Assembly (NCBI GenBank): GCA_003249035.1
Contig: QBMK01000017.1
Coordinates: forward strand, 16,863 to 80,862
Reading direction: 5' to 3'
DNA length: 64,000 nucleotides
From: Pseudanabaena sp.
Lineage (GTDB): Bacteria > Cyanobacteriota > Cyanobacteriia > Pseudanabaenales > Pseudanabaenaceae
The notes under the pieces are model-generated. The model was given only the letters and a program-made list of their open reading frames with translations, was not told where the DNA came from and did not search any database. Position 1 is the stretch's first letter. The number at the start of each line of letters is the position of its first letter. The translations under genes and the position numbers were made by a program. Below are positions 54,744-63,304 of the stretch, piece after piece.

Positions 54744-55315
54744 CTATCTTTCCCAAAAAGCAGTTCTCAGAACGGGATATTTGTACTAAATACATTCCTC
54801 CTGCCTTAGAAAGGGCTGGCTGGGATATCGTTACGCAGATTCGCGAAGAATTTGCCTTGACTAATGGGCGTGTCCTTGTGCGTGGGCAGTTGCATACCCG
54901 TGCTAAAAACAAGCGTGCCGATTATGTATTGTTTTATAAGCCCAATATCCCGATCGCAGTAATCGAAGCCAAAGATAATAATCATTCTTTGGGTGATGAG
55001 ATGCAGCAAGGGCTTGGCTATGGGGAAATGCTTGAGGTTCCCTTTATATTTAGCTCCAATGGTGATGGCTTTTTATTGCATAACAAGATTGCCCTTGATG
55101 GCATTATTGAGCGAGAAATTAGTCTAGAAGAATTTCCCTCTCCTGATCTACTTTGGCTCTGGTGGTCGGCGCATCGAGGTCTGACGGAAAATCAGGAAAG
55201 CCTTGTGATACAGGATTACTATAGCGATGGGTCAAATAAGACTCCTCGCTTTTATCAGAAAATGTCTGCCCTGTCAAACCATCCTCTATTTGCAAATTTT
55301 AGGTTTTATATTTGA
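54740..55315 (+). pseudogene. hsdR: hsdR N-terminal fragment (type I restriction subunit R)
   Basis: 191 codons. KQFSERDICTKYIPPALERAGWD, the nuclease core RGQLHTRAKNKRADYVLFYKPNIPIAVIEAKDNNHS with Asp and E-A-K, FIFSSNGDGFLLH and FPSPDLLWLWWSAHRGLT are the HsdR N-terminal domain. Homology ends at DGSNKTPRFYQ (about 55258), where HsdR normally passes into the helicase. The last 19 codons are foreign. HsdR homology resumes at about 60014 with [20 protein letters not shown], only about nine residues further on in the family. So the gene was interrupted by roughly 4.7 kb. The fragment is unlikely to cleave DNA. Confidence 0.9.
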
Positions 55316-55580
55316 TTATCAATCTCGCGATCGCAGTCGGGTATTTGAGGCATTGGCTTTTATAGATAGGCGATCGCGGTTCTAGTGGAAACACTGATTT
55401 CAATTTTCCCCTAGAACGGGTTTCAATGTTTGTATGGGTTAAGGGTACGCTCTGGATCGCTGGCGGAGTGTTAAGCGATCGCACATATAACTTTCTGCCA
55501 GTGATAAAGTCCTAAAACATTGGAGCCAATGTGAAATCTACTTTACAATTCTCTCAATCGCCACAACCTTACTGTAATTT

Positions 55581-55599
55581 CTTATCCATTGCTTAACCT
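55581..55599 (+). promoter_or_regulatory. Candidate Pho box upstream of the alkaline phosphatase
   Basis: CTTATCCA and CTTAACCT, separated by TTG, match the cyanobacterial Pho box: 8-bp direct repeats of the type PyTTAAPyPy(T/A) spaced by 3 bp (established for Synechocystis). The box lies 62 bp upstream of the alkaline phosphatase start. The gene's function makes SphR/PhoB control likely. Confidence 0.6.
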
Positions 55600-55661
55600 T
55601 AACATGACAAATTCCATGCTTTGATGAGGTCATCAAAAGGTTACAGCAATCACCCCACCCC

Positions 55662-57740
55662 ATGAGACTCACTAATTACTTATCCAAAGATTGTTTAAGC
55701 AAAATACTGAAATATATAGCTAGTGAGATCGTAAGCAACTGTAAAATTGCAGTCATATTGGTAGCGATCGCCTTCCCATTCCTGCTGACCAATTTGATCT
55801 CTGTTCCTATTGCCTTAGCAGAGAAAAGCCCTGCAAAAGTTGGAAAAGTGAGAATCTGGCCAACAAACAATACGACATTTTTAGTCAATCAACGCTTTGA
55901 CCTGCGTATTGAAAACACCTTTCCTGCAAAAACAGCACCTACTTTGCAGTCTATTCGTATCAATGGGAAAGACTATACCAAGGCATTTCAGGAACAAATA
56001 GCTAAAGAACTAGCAATGTCAGGTGGAAAACTAGAAGTGGGATTACCTGCCGATCCTAATATTTTTGGGCAATCATGGCGGAACTTTAGCTTTGATAAAG
56101 CAGGAATTTATGAGGTAGTAGCCACACTGAAAGCCGATAACACCAACGTTACGGCCAAAAACATTTATAAAGTACAGCGGTTTGAACTAGCAGGCGATCT
56201 TAAGAAAATTATTCTGATGATCGGTGATGGCATGGGGAATCCCTTACGCACGGCGGGGCGGATTATGGCGCATGGGTTTAAAGATGGCAAGCCCACATCT
56301 CTTTTGAGTATGGAAAAAATGACCGAGCTTGGTTTAGTAAGTACATCCTCTCTTGACAGCATTATTCCTGACTCTGCAAATACGGCAATCGCCCTAACAT
56401 CAGGCGCAAAAACGATCAATGGTTCGTTAGGAGCATTCCCAGACAATACTCCAAGTAATCCTCTCGACAATCCCCGCATTGAAACTCTACCTCAATATAT
56501 GAAACGATTGTATGGTTGGGGAATCGGTTTTGCGACAACTTCCTTCGGCGTTGATGCCACACCTGCCTCAACATTCTCGAATCTGGTTTCGCGCCGTCAG
56601 TACGATGCGATCGCTCAACAGTTACTCGATCATTTTGAAGATGGCTATGCACTTCCCGCAACTGGATTTAAAAGCCTAGCCGAACTCAGTCAACCTGTGG
56701 ATGTTGCCCTAGCCCCTGGAGCGCGTTATTTCTTACCGAAGAATAAAGTTGCTGATTTCAAAGATAACGTTTCTCGCAAAGATGATAAAAATCTCGTCGA
56801 AATTGCTAAGAGCAAGGGCTATAGCATCGTTACCGATGTGAATAGTCTCGAGGTTGCACCAAACGATAAACCGATTCTAGGATTGTTTCTTGGTGATTTT
56901 CGACCGAAGTCAGCGCTGGGAGCGCAAAATATTCCCTCGGTTCTAGATATCATGATTGCTAGAGGCAAAGCTACCATCGACGGACGTGGTGCAAAATCTC
57001 TGAAGCCACCCATTCCCGAAGAATTTGCCAAGATCCCAACCTTGCCTGAGATGACCCAAAAAGCGATCGCTGTCTTAGATACAGTTTCGCCCCAAGGATG
57101 GATCTTATTGGTGGAGTCTTCGCAAACTGATAAGCTTGCCCATTCCATCGATACCGATCGCGTGTTGTACGAAGTCCTGACCTTAGACAAGTCCGTAGAG
57201 ATCGCCCGTGATTATGCCAAACAGGATGGCAAAACCCTAGTACTTGTAACCTCCGACCACGCCCAAGGCCAAACCATTGCAGGTACTGTCGATACCCTTA
57301 GCATTAGAGAAAAGCGAATCGACCTAAAAGATGCCTTACGAGCCTTTGAGAATGCGGGATTCCCGACCTATAGCGATAAAGATAACAACGGCTATCCCGA
57401 TGAAGCAAATCCTAATATTAAATTAGCTTTAGGAGTTTCAGCTCGTCCCGCATATCGGACTAACTTCCTAACCGATGACTTCAATCTAAATCCTTCCATA
57501 GAAAAAGATGGTTCGACCGTAAACCCCGATCGCGAACCTGATGGACTATTGTTAACCGCCGATTTAGAGCGTAAGGAAACCATTGCAAACCATACAGCCG
57601 ATGATGTCGTTCTCAATGCTGAAGGGATTGGTAGTTCGCTATTTCGCGGATATATGGACAATGTGGAAGTATTTCAGCGCATGGCAGCCGCTATCTCTGG
57701 AGCAAAAGACCGTAGCGATTTACCTAGACTTTTAGAATAG
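55662..57740 (+). CDS. Alkaline phosphatase (PhoA-like), exported
   Basis: 692 residues. The N-terminus has a long signal segment (KIAVILVAIAFPFLLTNLISVPIALAE). An all-beta domain of about 100 residues (55-165) precedes the phosphatase domain. There, KKIILMIGDGMG binds metal through Asp, DSANTAIALTSGAKT contains the nucleophilic Ser, LVESSQTDKLAHSID and VLVTSDHAQGQTIAGT supply further ligands. It releases phosphate from organic monoesters in the periplasm or outside. The insert FLGDFRPKSALGAQNIPS and a Ca-binding-like DKDNNGYPDEAN are present. A Pho box lies upstream, and a small exported protein follows 70 bp downstream. Confidence 0.92.
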   Translation: MRLTNYLSKDCLSKILKYIASEIVSNCKIAVILVAIAFPFLLTNLISVPIALAEKSPAKVGKVRIWPTNNTTFLVNQRFDLRIENTFPAKTAPTLQSIRINGKDYTKAFQEQIAKELAMSGGKLEVGLPADPNIFGQSWRNFSFDKAGIYEVVATLKADNTNVTAKNIYKVQRFELAGDLKKIILMIGDGMGNPLRTAGRIMAHGFKDGKPTSLLSMEKMTELGLVSTSSLDSIIPDSANTAIALTSGAKTINGSLGAFPDNTPSNPLDNPRIETLPQYMKRLYGWGIGFATTSFGVDATPASTFSNLVSRRQYDAIAQQLLDHFEDGYALPATGFKSLAELSQPVDVALAPGARYFLPKNKVADFKDNVSRKDDKNLVEIAKSKGYSIVTDVNSLEVAPNDKPILGLFLGDFRPKSALGAQNIPSVLDIMIARGKATIDGRGAKSLKPPIPEEFAKIPTLPEMTQKAIAVLDTVSPQGWILLVESSQTDKLAHSIDTDRVLYEVLTLDKSVEIARDYAKQDGKTLVLVTSDHAQGQTIAGTVDTLSIREKRIDLKDALRAFENAGFPTYSDKDNNGYPDEANPNIKLALGVSARPAYRTNFLTDDFNLNPSIEKDGSTVNPDREPDGLLLTADLERKETIANHTADDVVLNAEGIGSSLFRGYMDNVEVFQRMAAAISGAKDRSDLPRLLE

Positions 57741-57809
57741 TTAGAACTTTGCGTTGCCTATTCTAAAAGATAATATTTAGATAAAAACTAGATTATTGGA
57801 GCAATCACA

Positions 57810-58244
57810 ATGATTCGTCTCAAAAAATTCAAGCTTCATAACTTCACACTTAACAAACCAAAGCATTTTTGGTTGATTAGCTTTGCCATTTTTGTATTAG
57901 CGATCGCCACAATTATTGAACCTGCCTATAGTTTCTTGGGACATCCCCAAGGTGCCAACGCTCTCTATGGTAAAGTTGCCGACACGCGCAATTGGTCAGG
58001 TGTAACCGGTGATAGTTTGATCAAAAATGCGAAAGTAACTATTAACTCTTTACCTGCTCAAACTGCCTACACCGATGAAAATGGACAATTCTGGTTTAAC
58101 GGTCTGCGAGATATTCCCTACTCTGTTAGTGTAGATACAAGCGATCGCCATTATTCCTATAGCATCAATGTTGATGGTACGACAGGGATCTTCTTGGATC
58201 TTGCTGCTGAAGAACATCACAACTTAAAAGAGCTTGATTACTAA
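57810..58244 (+). CDS. Small exported protein with carboxypeptidase-regulatory-like fold
   Basis: 144 residues. A basic head and hydrophobic segment (HFWLISFAIFVLAIATIIEPAYS) form an export signal or anchor. The rest, LYGKVADTRNWSGVTGDSLIKNAKVTIN, QTAYTDENGQFWFNGLRDIPYSVSVDT, is the beta-sandwich pattern of carboxypeptidase regulatory-like domains (GxVxD...xxAxVT...T...G.F.F). Such domains bind or display at the surface. It follows the alkaline phosphatase gene by 70 bp and probably shares its Pho-regulated transcript. ATTGGAGCAATCACA supplies a ribosome site. Confidence 0.72.
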   Translation: MIRLKKFKLHNFTLNKPKHFWLISFAIFVLAIATIIEPAYSFLGHPQGANALYGKVADTRNWSGVTGDSLIKNAKVTINSLPAQTAYTDENGQFWFNGLRDIPYSVSVDTSDRHYSYSINVDGTTGIFLDLAAEEHHNLKELDY

Positions 58245-59518
58245 TGAGAAAAGTATAAAACCTATCTCCGTCAAGGGGGAATTATTATTATAGTTAACAC
58301 AAGTTATTTAGCTTCTCATAAACCATTTTTTGTACTGAGTTTGATAGGTTCCATTATCTAGCAGTTTTAAAGAAATTGACTTCTTTCTATGTTAGTAGCA
58401 ATCCAATTATTAAAAAGTCTTTCCTGTAAAGCCCAAAACTGTTTGCTCATTATAGGTTGATAAGCTTGCCATCGCAGTCAGGTATTTTCGACATTGTTCT
58501 AGGGGGATCTGCCAATAATTATGATGCCACGCTAACCGTTACACTGCGATCAAATCTCGTAACGCCTATCGATCCTCAGTGAGATCGTGTTCCTAAACTA
58601 CTTTTTCACTACTTCAACAGACTGAGCGCAAAAAACACGACTGGCATTTCCAAGGTCATATCCGTTGTCAGTTTTTCGGGAATCTATAGCTCCTCGTAAA
58701 CGCAGAGTATCGCTAGTCTTTAGTGTAAAAATTGGGTCTGCTAGCAAGTCGCGATCTCAGATCTTGGGTGCAGCAGGAGGATTTGCGTTTAGCGATGTGC
58801 TTCTTTGTGCCTTACGATGCGGTGCGATCGCCAGTATTAATTTATTTCAAAAACCCTACGCGATCGCACTGCAAAATCACATTCCGAAAGCGAAGCAACA
58901 ATATAGATCGTGAGAGTAGCGATCGCGAAACGAACAAGTTGTAAAAAGTAAAGTCTATTGTTTCTTAAGGCGTGGCTAATCGCAGATATTAGGCGCTAGT
59001 AGGAATACCAGCGATTGACCATGCCGATCTTTTTGGTAAGGTACTCCGTAGCCTAGCATAACGACACATCAGAACATTAGATAGTTTGCGTACCCCAAAA
59101 TAGTGTCGATTTTTTTGTGTTTTGTAGGCTTAAATTCTAGTAAATAAGAGAGAATGAATAAAAATCAGTAAAAAACAAAAATAAATAGACAATAACAATC
59201 AAAATAGAAAGATTTTGATTGTTTTGCGATCGCTTAAACCTGAAAATTTGATTACCTCAAAAAAGTTTACCGATCCCTTCCTTTGCTAGAGCGAACTTAC
59301 AAGAAGTAGTTAGCTACAACACAGACAAAAAATTAGAATAAACCGATACTAATTACAAACAAAATGTTAGTAAATAGATAAAGAACAAGTAACTTTACCT
59401 AGCATTTTAGTTTGGATGGTACAACTCATGCATTTTATGTCTCGACTCAAAGTTTTAAAATCTTCTAGTGTTTAAGCACCTTAGCAAATTAGTTAAGGGC
59501 GCTTTTTCGTTTCCATAT
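58245..59518. other. 1.3-kb gene-free stretch with relic character
   Basis: No frame here looks like a real gene. Short open frames at 58665-58913 and 58732-58944 are Arg/Ser-rich translations across HIP1 sites. A short piece at about 58460-58580 reads PSQSGIFDIVLGGSANNYDA then TLTVTLRSNLVTPIDPQ before a stop, possibly a remnant of an exported beta-rich protein. A clear hairpin (12-bp arms) lies at 59194-59223. It looks like decayed sequence inside the segment that interrupts hsdR. Confidence 0.5.
59194..59223. terminator. Hairpin in the gene-free stretch
   Basis: AACAATCAAAAT and its complement (12-bp arms), loop AGAAAG, followed by TTGCGATCGC. It is not attached to any recognised gene. Confidence 0.45.
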
Positions 59519-59746
59519 TTATGGAAACAATATAGTCAAAATTAATGCTTGTTTAGTATCTGTATCCAGAGTTTGAAAATATTCAATTTTTTTGCGTTGG
59601 CTTGAAATCTCTGCTATCTCTTTAGACACCCTAATTATGATATCGTTATCAATACATTTTTTTATATCATTGTAAAGTTCGATCGCCCGCTCTACAGTCG
59701 ATCTCCCAAATAGGTTGATTAATTCCGCTTTTAACTTTCGATTCAT
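59519..59746 (-). CDS. Small hypothetical protein
   Basis: 75 residues, soluble and helical: RKLKAELINLFGRSTVERAI, then ELYNDIKKCIDNDIIIRVSK and IEYFQTLDTDTKQALILTILF. I do not recognise it. AGGA about nine bases before the ATG offers a ribosome site, and no other frame competes, which supports a real gene. It lies in the segment that splits hsdR, close to its right junction. The AT-rich codons differ from the neighbouring relics. Confidence 0.45.
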   Translation of the reverse strand: MNRKLKAELINLFGRSTVERAIELYNDIKKCIDNDIIIRVSKEIAEISSQRKKIEYFQTLDTDTKQALILTILFP

Positions 59747-59940
59747 GAAGAGTAATCCTGTAAGATCAATAAATCGTTACCGTAAATAACCACGATTTTA
59801 TTGATTTGTCAATCGCTTTTAATCCAACAATTTTGTGTACTCATTAATAGCTAGAAGTGAAATTTATATAAATGGAAATAGCATTTATATAAGACTTACT
59901 CGCTTTACAAGCCGCTATTGAAAAGCTGAATTTAGTATAC

Positions 59941-59979
59941 TTTAATCAAACCTTAAACAGGTTTTAATCAAACCTTAAA
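59941..59979. repeat. 17-bp direct repeat, 22-bp period
   Basis: TTTAATCAAACCTTAAA occurs at 59941-59957 and again at 59963-59979. The period is two helical turns, the spacing of a paired protein-binding site. It lies 35-70 bp before the resumed hsdR homology. Confidence 0.6.
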
Positions 59980-60004
59980 TCTGAAACTAAATCCTCTAGT
60001 TTAC

Positions 60005-60663
60005 GTGACATTTTCTGCGATCGCTAAGGGACAGAATCGCCTCTTGCTAGTCATGGCTACGGGAACTGGTAAGACCTTTACTGCTTTTCAGATGATTTCA
60101 AGCCATTCGGCTCGGCGATGCCTGAAATCCAGAAGCGGTAAGCGGACAAGTCCTAGGAAATTTATCTGTCGCTATATCAGGCTGATAAGAAACAGGCGAT
60201 CGTTGATGAACTAGCCAATGAGGGTGTATTCTTTGAGGCTCTAGCCCAAGAGATCGGTAAAGATTGCGACCCCTTCGATCTGCTTTGTCACGTTGCTTGG
60301 GATATGCCACCGCTGACCCGCAAAGAACGTGTCGATCAGGTAAAAAAGCGCAATTACTTTGCCAAGTATGGAGAGCAAGCTCGACGGGTGCTGGAAGCAC
60401 TACTACAAAAGTATGCCGATGAGGGGGTAGCTCCGATTGAGGAAACACAAATTCTCACGGTTGCGCCTTTTCCGCAATTTGGTACGCCGATGGAGATTGT
60501 TCGTGCTTTTGGTGGGCTGGATGCCTACCGCTCAGCTTTGAACGAGTTGAAGCGATCGCTTTATAGTGCGAGAACTATAGACTTTTACTTGCTAAACTTG
60601 AGCCAAACAAATAATTGTTTATTTAGATGCAGTTTGAATGGAATTCTGATAAAGCAAGCTTAA
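60005..60663 (+). pseudogene. hsdR: hsdR helicase/C-terminal relic with two deletions and two stops
   Basis: Three pieces of HsdR in order. First, about 60014-60096: [20 protein letters not shown] (Walker A) and FTAFQ. Then, in another frame from 60097, [14 protein letters not shown], a TAA stop, ADKS, a TAG stop, and EIYLSLYQA. Finally, in that same frame, [20 protein letters not shown]...PPLTRKERVDQVKKRNYF...VLEALLQKYADEG to about 60570, the HsdR C-terminus. The helicase core between these blocks is deleted. It continues the fragment at 54740. The gene cannot make a working motor. The last 30 codons are not HsdR and overlap the next gene. Confidence 0.88.
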
Positions 60664-60902
60664 ATCTCAAAAAGCACGGTGTTTCATTTAACGAAGCATC
60701 TGCTGTTTTTAACGATCCTTTATCTGTAACATTTCCTGACACCAATCACTCCTACGATGAGGAGCGTTATCTTATCATTGGTTTATCTGGTGCTAACCGT
60801 CTCCTGATAATTGCTCACACAGATCAATTAGATCGGGTACGAATTATTAGCGCAAGAGAGGCAACCCGAAATGAACGGAGATTTTATGAATATGGAGAGT
60901 AA
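60627..60902 (+). CDS. brnT: BrnT family ribonuclease toxin, second copy
   Basis: 91 residues, intact: QFEWNSDKASLNLKKHGVSFNEASAVFND at the start, then SYDEERYLIIGLSGANRLLIIAHTD and DRVRIISAREATRNERRFYE with the basic and catalytic residues. It shares the BrnT pattern of 30221-30481 but is a different lineage. It overlaps the antitoxin-like gene by 17 bp. AAACAA-ATAA-TTGTTT at 60605-60620 is a dyad that could be its operator. It sits inside the decayed restriction locus between hsdR and hsdM, a usual place for such inserts. Confidence 0.92.
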   Translation: MQFEWNSDKASLNLKKHGVSFNEASAVFNDPLSVTFPDTNHSYDEERYLIIGLSGANRLLIIAHTDQLDRVRIISAREATRNERRFYEYGE

Positions 60903-61131
60903 TCAAGAGCTAGAGGATGAACTGCTGCCTGAGTATGACTTTGGTAAGATGAAAGGCGGTATTAGAGGGAAATATGTCGATCGCTATCAGACTGGAACTA
61001 ATGTAGTGCTGCTTGATCCTGATGTTGCTCAGGCTTTTCCTACTAGTGATTCGGTTAACGAGGCTCTGCGATTACTTATGCAAATATCCAAAAGGCAACA
61101 AACAAATAATGTATTAGAGACAACCTCCTAA
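60886..61131 (+). CDS. Antitoxin-like partner of BrnT
   Basis: 81 residues from the ATG at 60886, chosen because CGGAG lies six bases before it; an ATG at 60871 is open too. LEDELLPEYDFGKMKGGIRGKYVDRY is followed by TNVVLLDPDVAQAFPTSDSVNEALRLLMQISKR. This is the same family as the third gene of the module at 29777-30010. Here it replaces the ribbon-helix-helix gene as the direct partner of BrnT, so it is probably an antitoxin. The helix in the second half (SDSVNEALRLLMQI) may dimerise or bind DNA. Confidence 0.8.
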   Translation: MNMESNQELEDELLPEYDFGKMKGGIRGKYVDRYQTGTNVVLLDPDVAQAFPTSDSVNEALRLLMQISKRQQTNNVLETTS

Positions 61132-61234
61132 GTACTTAACGTCAACGGCAGAGATAATATTATCCGTCACTATCAAGTTAGCGATAGGCGGCGGTAATTT
61201 GGGTTGAGTATCAAAAAAACTTAAAAACAGAATT

Positions 61235-62707
61235 ATGGCAATTGGCACACTGATCAAGACTATTCAGGACATCATGCGGAAGGATGTGGGCGTTGATGGT
61301 GACGCTCAGAGGATTAGTCAGATTATCTGGTTGCTTTTTCTGAAGATTTTTGATGATAAGGAAGAGGAATGGGAGTTTACGATTTCGGGGTATAAATCTC
61401 CGTTGCAAAGCCGTTTTCGTTGGACAAATTGGGCAAAGAACCCAGAGGGAATAACGGGTGAAGAGCTGATCGACTTTGTGAACAATGATCTCTTTCCTTC
61501 GCTGAAAAAACTTTCTACTGCGGCTGGGGTGTCGCTATTAGGTAAGGTGGTTGGGGCGGTGTTTGAGGATGCCTATAACTACATAAAGTCGGGGACTTTA
61601 TTGCGTCAGGTGATTAACAGCATCGAAAGCGATGTGGATTTTAGTTCGTCTAGCGATCGCCATTTGTTTAACGACATTTACGAAAAGATTTTGGCGGATT
61701 TGCAATCGGCGGGGAATGCGGGGGAATATTACACACCTCGCGCGGTGACTCAGTTTATGGTGGATATTATCAATCCTAAGCTGGGCGAAAAGGTACTTGA
61801 TCCTGCCTGTGGTACTGGCGGCTTTTTGACCTGTACGATCGAGCATCTGAATCCGCAGATCAAAAATCCTAGCGATCGCACTTTGCGGGAGGCGACAATC
61901 CACGGGGTGGAGAAAAAGCCCCTGCCACATATGTTGGCGATGACCAATATGATGTTGCATGAGATCGATGTGCCTAGCAATATTCTCCATGACAATACCT
62001 TGAGCCGTCCGCTTAGGGATTACAGCCCGAAGGATCGGGTGGATATCGTGATCACAAATCCGCCTTTTGGAGGCATTGAGGAGGATGGCATCGAGAGCAA
62101 TTTTCCGAAAAAGTATCAGACCCGCGAAACCGCTGACTTGTTCATGGCGTTGATTATGCATTTACTCAAACCTGATACTGGACGCGCTGCGGTGGTGTTG
62201 CCCGATGGCTTCTTGTTTGGAGAAGGGACAAAAACTAATCTGAAGCGGGAGCTTCAGGAAGAATTTAACTTGCATACGATTGTTCGTTTACCGAAGGGTG
62301 TTTTCAACCCCTATACCAGCATTAATACGAATATTTTGTTCTTTGAGAAGGGTGCACCGACTAAGGATGTCTGGTTTTTTGCCCATCCATATCCTGAGGG
62401 CTACAAGTCCTATTCCCGTGGTAAACCTCTGACGATCGCGGAGTTCGATCGCGAGAAAAAGTGATGGGGTGGGGCGACGAGAAAGGGGCGCAAGGTGAAT
62501 GAATATGCTTGGAAGGTGGCGGCGGCGGAGATTGCGGCGCGGAATTATAATCTTGATTGTAAAAATCCCCATGAGGTGATGGTCAATCATGGCGATCCTG
62601 AGGATTTGATGTTGGAATATTTGGAGATTGCTCGTGAGATGGAGAAGGCGCAAAATGCTTTGAAGCAGGAGTTGATCGATGCTTTACAACAAACGAGTGA
62701 AGGATAA
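61235..62707 (+). pseudogene. hsdM: hsdM (type I DNA methyltransferase) with nonsense codon
   Basis: From the ATG at 61235, 409 codons show a full HsdM: IKTIQDIMRKDVGVDGDAQRISQIIWLLF, the SAM motif DPACGTGGFLTCTIEH, the catalytic NPPFGGIEEDG (NPPF), DGFLFGEG and FNPYTSINTNILFFEKG. At 62462 a TGA interrupts REKK; the same frame runs on for 80 codons (WGGATRKGRKVNEYAWKVAAAEIAARN...DALQQTSEG) to a TAA at 62707. The family has EKK-W-W-G here, so a TGG became TGA. The lost tail contacts HsdS in the family, so a working complex is doubtful. The N6-adenine methyltransferase catalytic core itself is intact. Confidence 0.9.
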
Positions 62708-62740
62708 GGTTTTGTTGGGCGAAATTATGTTATAATAACA

Positions 62741-62758
62741 TGTACATATTTCTGTACA
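62741..62758 (+). promoter_or_regulatory. YefM operator with two TGTACA cores
   Basis: TGTACA at 62741-62746 and 62753-62758, exactly 12 bp centre to centre, ending 15 bases before the yefM ATG. This is the core motif and spacing described for the E. coli yefM-yoeB operator. A longer dyad (ATGTTATAATAACAT) adjoins upstream and may overlap the promoter. Confidence 0.75.
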
Positions 62759-62773
62759 TAAAGCCTGTTAGCT

Positions 62774-63025
62774 ATGAATGCAGTTACCTATACTTTTGTG
62801 CGTAATAACCTTGCGAAAACTATGGATCAGGTATGCGCCGATCATGCTCCTGTAATTGTGACTCGCCAAAATCAGCAGCCTGTGATCATGCTGTCTTTAG
62901 AGGACTACGAATCTTTGGTAGAAACTGCCTATTTGTTGCGTAGTCCTAAGAATGCGGAGAGATTAACTAAGGCGATCGCTCGATTAAATGCTGGTGGTGG
63001 GCAGGTGAGGGAGTTGATAGAGTGA
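62774..63025 (+). CDS. yefM: Antitoxin of second YefM-YoeB system
   Basis: 83 residues, intact. AVTYTFVRNNLAKTMDQVCADHAPVIVTRQNQQPVIMLSLEDYESLVETAYLLRS is the Phd/YefM DNA-binding and dimer domain; the short tail KNAERLTKAIARLNAGGGQVRELIE binds the toxin. A two-core operator precedes it. Its stop overlaps the start of the broken yoeB (GTGA). With the toxin interrupted, the gene would now serve only as an autorepressor or protect against related YoeB toxins such as that at 25929. Confidence 0.92.
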   Translation: MNAVTYTFVRNNLAKTMDQVCADHAPVIVTRQNQQPVIMLSLEDYESLVETAYLLRSPKNAERLTKAIARLNAGGGQVRELIE

Positions 63026-63276
63026 AGGTTGTTTTTGATGATGATGCTTGGGAAGACTATCTATACTAGCAGCATAATGATCCCAAAGTTCTGAAGCGGA
63101 TTAATGCGCTGATTAAGGAAATCCAGCGCACTCCATACGAGGGGATTGGCAAGCCTGAACCTCTGAAATATAACTTTTCTGGCTATTGGTCAAGACGCAT
63201 CAATGATGAGCATCGGATTGTTTATCAGGTCAATCCAGATTCTTTGCTGATTGCTCAACTTAGATACCATTACTAA
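63022..63276 (+). pseudogene. yoeB: yoeB toxin interrupted by a stop at codon 16
   Basis: Starts with GTG at 63022: KVVFDDDAWEDYLY, then TAG (63067-63069), then in the same frame QHNDPKVLKRINALIKEIQRTPYEGIGKPEPLKYNFSGYWSRRINDEHRIVYQV...LLIAQLRYHY to a TAA at 63276. YoeB proteins read YLYWQ or YLYWL here, so TGG became TAG. All other catalytic residues (Glu in PEPLK, the Arg-Arg and the C-terminal His-Tyr) remain. The toxin is presumably off, leaving a free antitoxin. Confidence 0.92.
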
Positions 63277-63304
63277 TAATCTGCTTTTTACTCAAAAATT
63301 CTCT

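Noticed and set aside
55320..55660. Possible continuation of hsdR after 55315
   Set aside because: No HsdR-like blocks in any frame; the sequence contains HIP1 sites and the phosphatase promoter.
58665..58944. Two overlapping forward frames of 70-82 codons
   Set aside because: Arg/Ser-rich, no family pattern, and in a stretch that looks decayed; probably chance frames.
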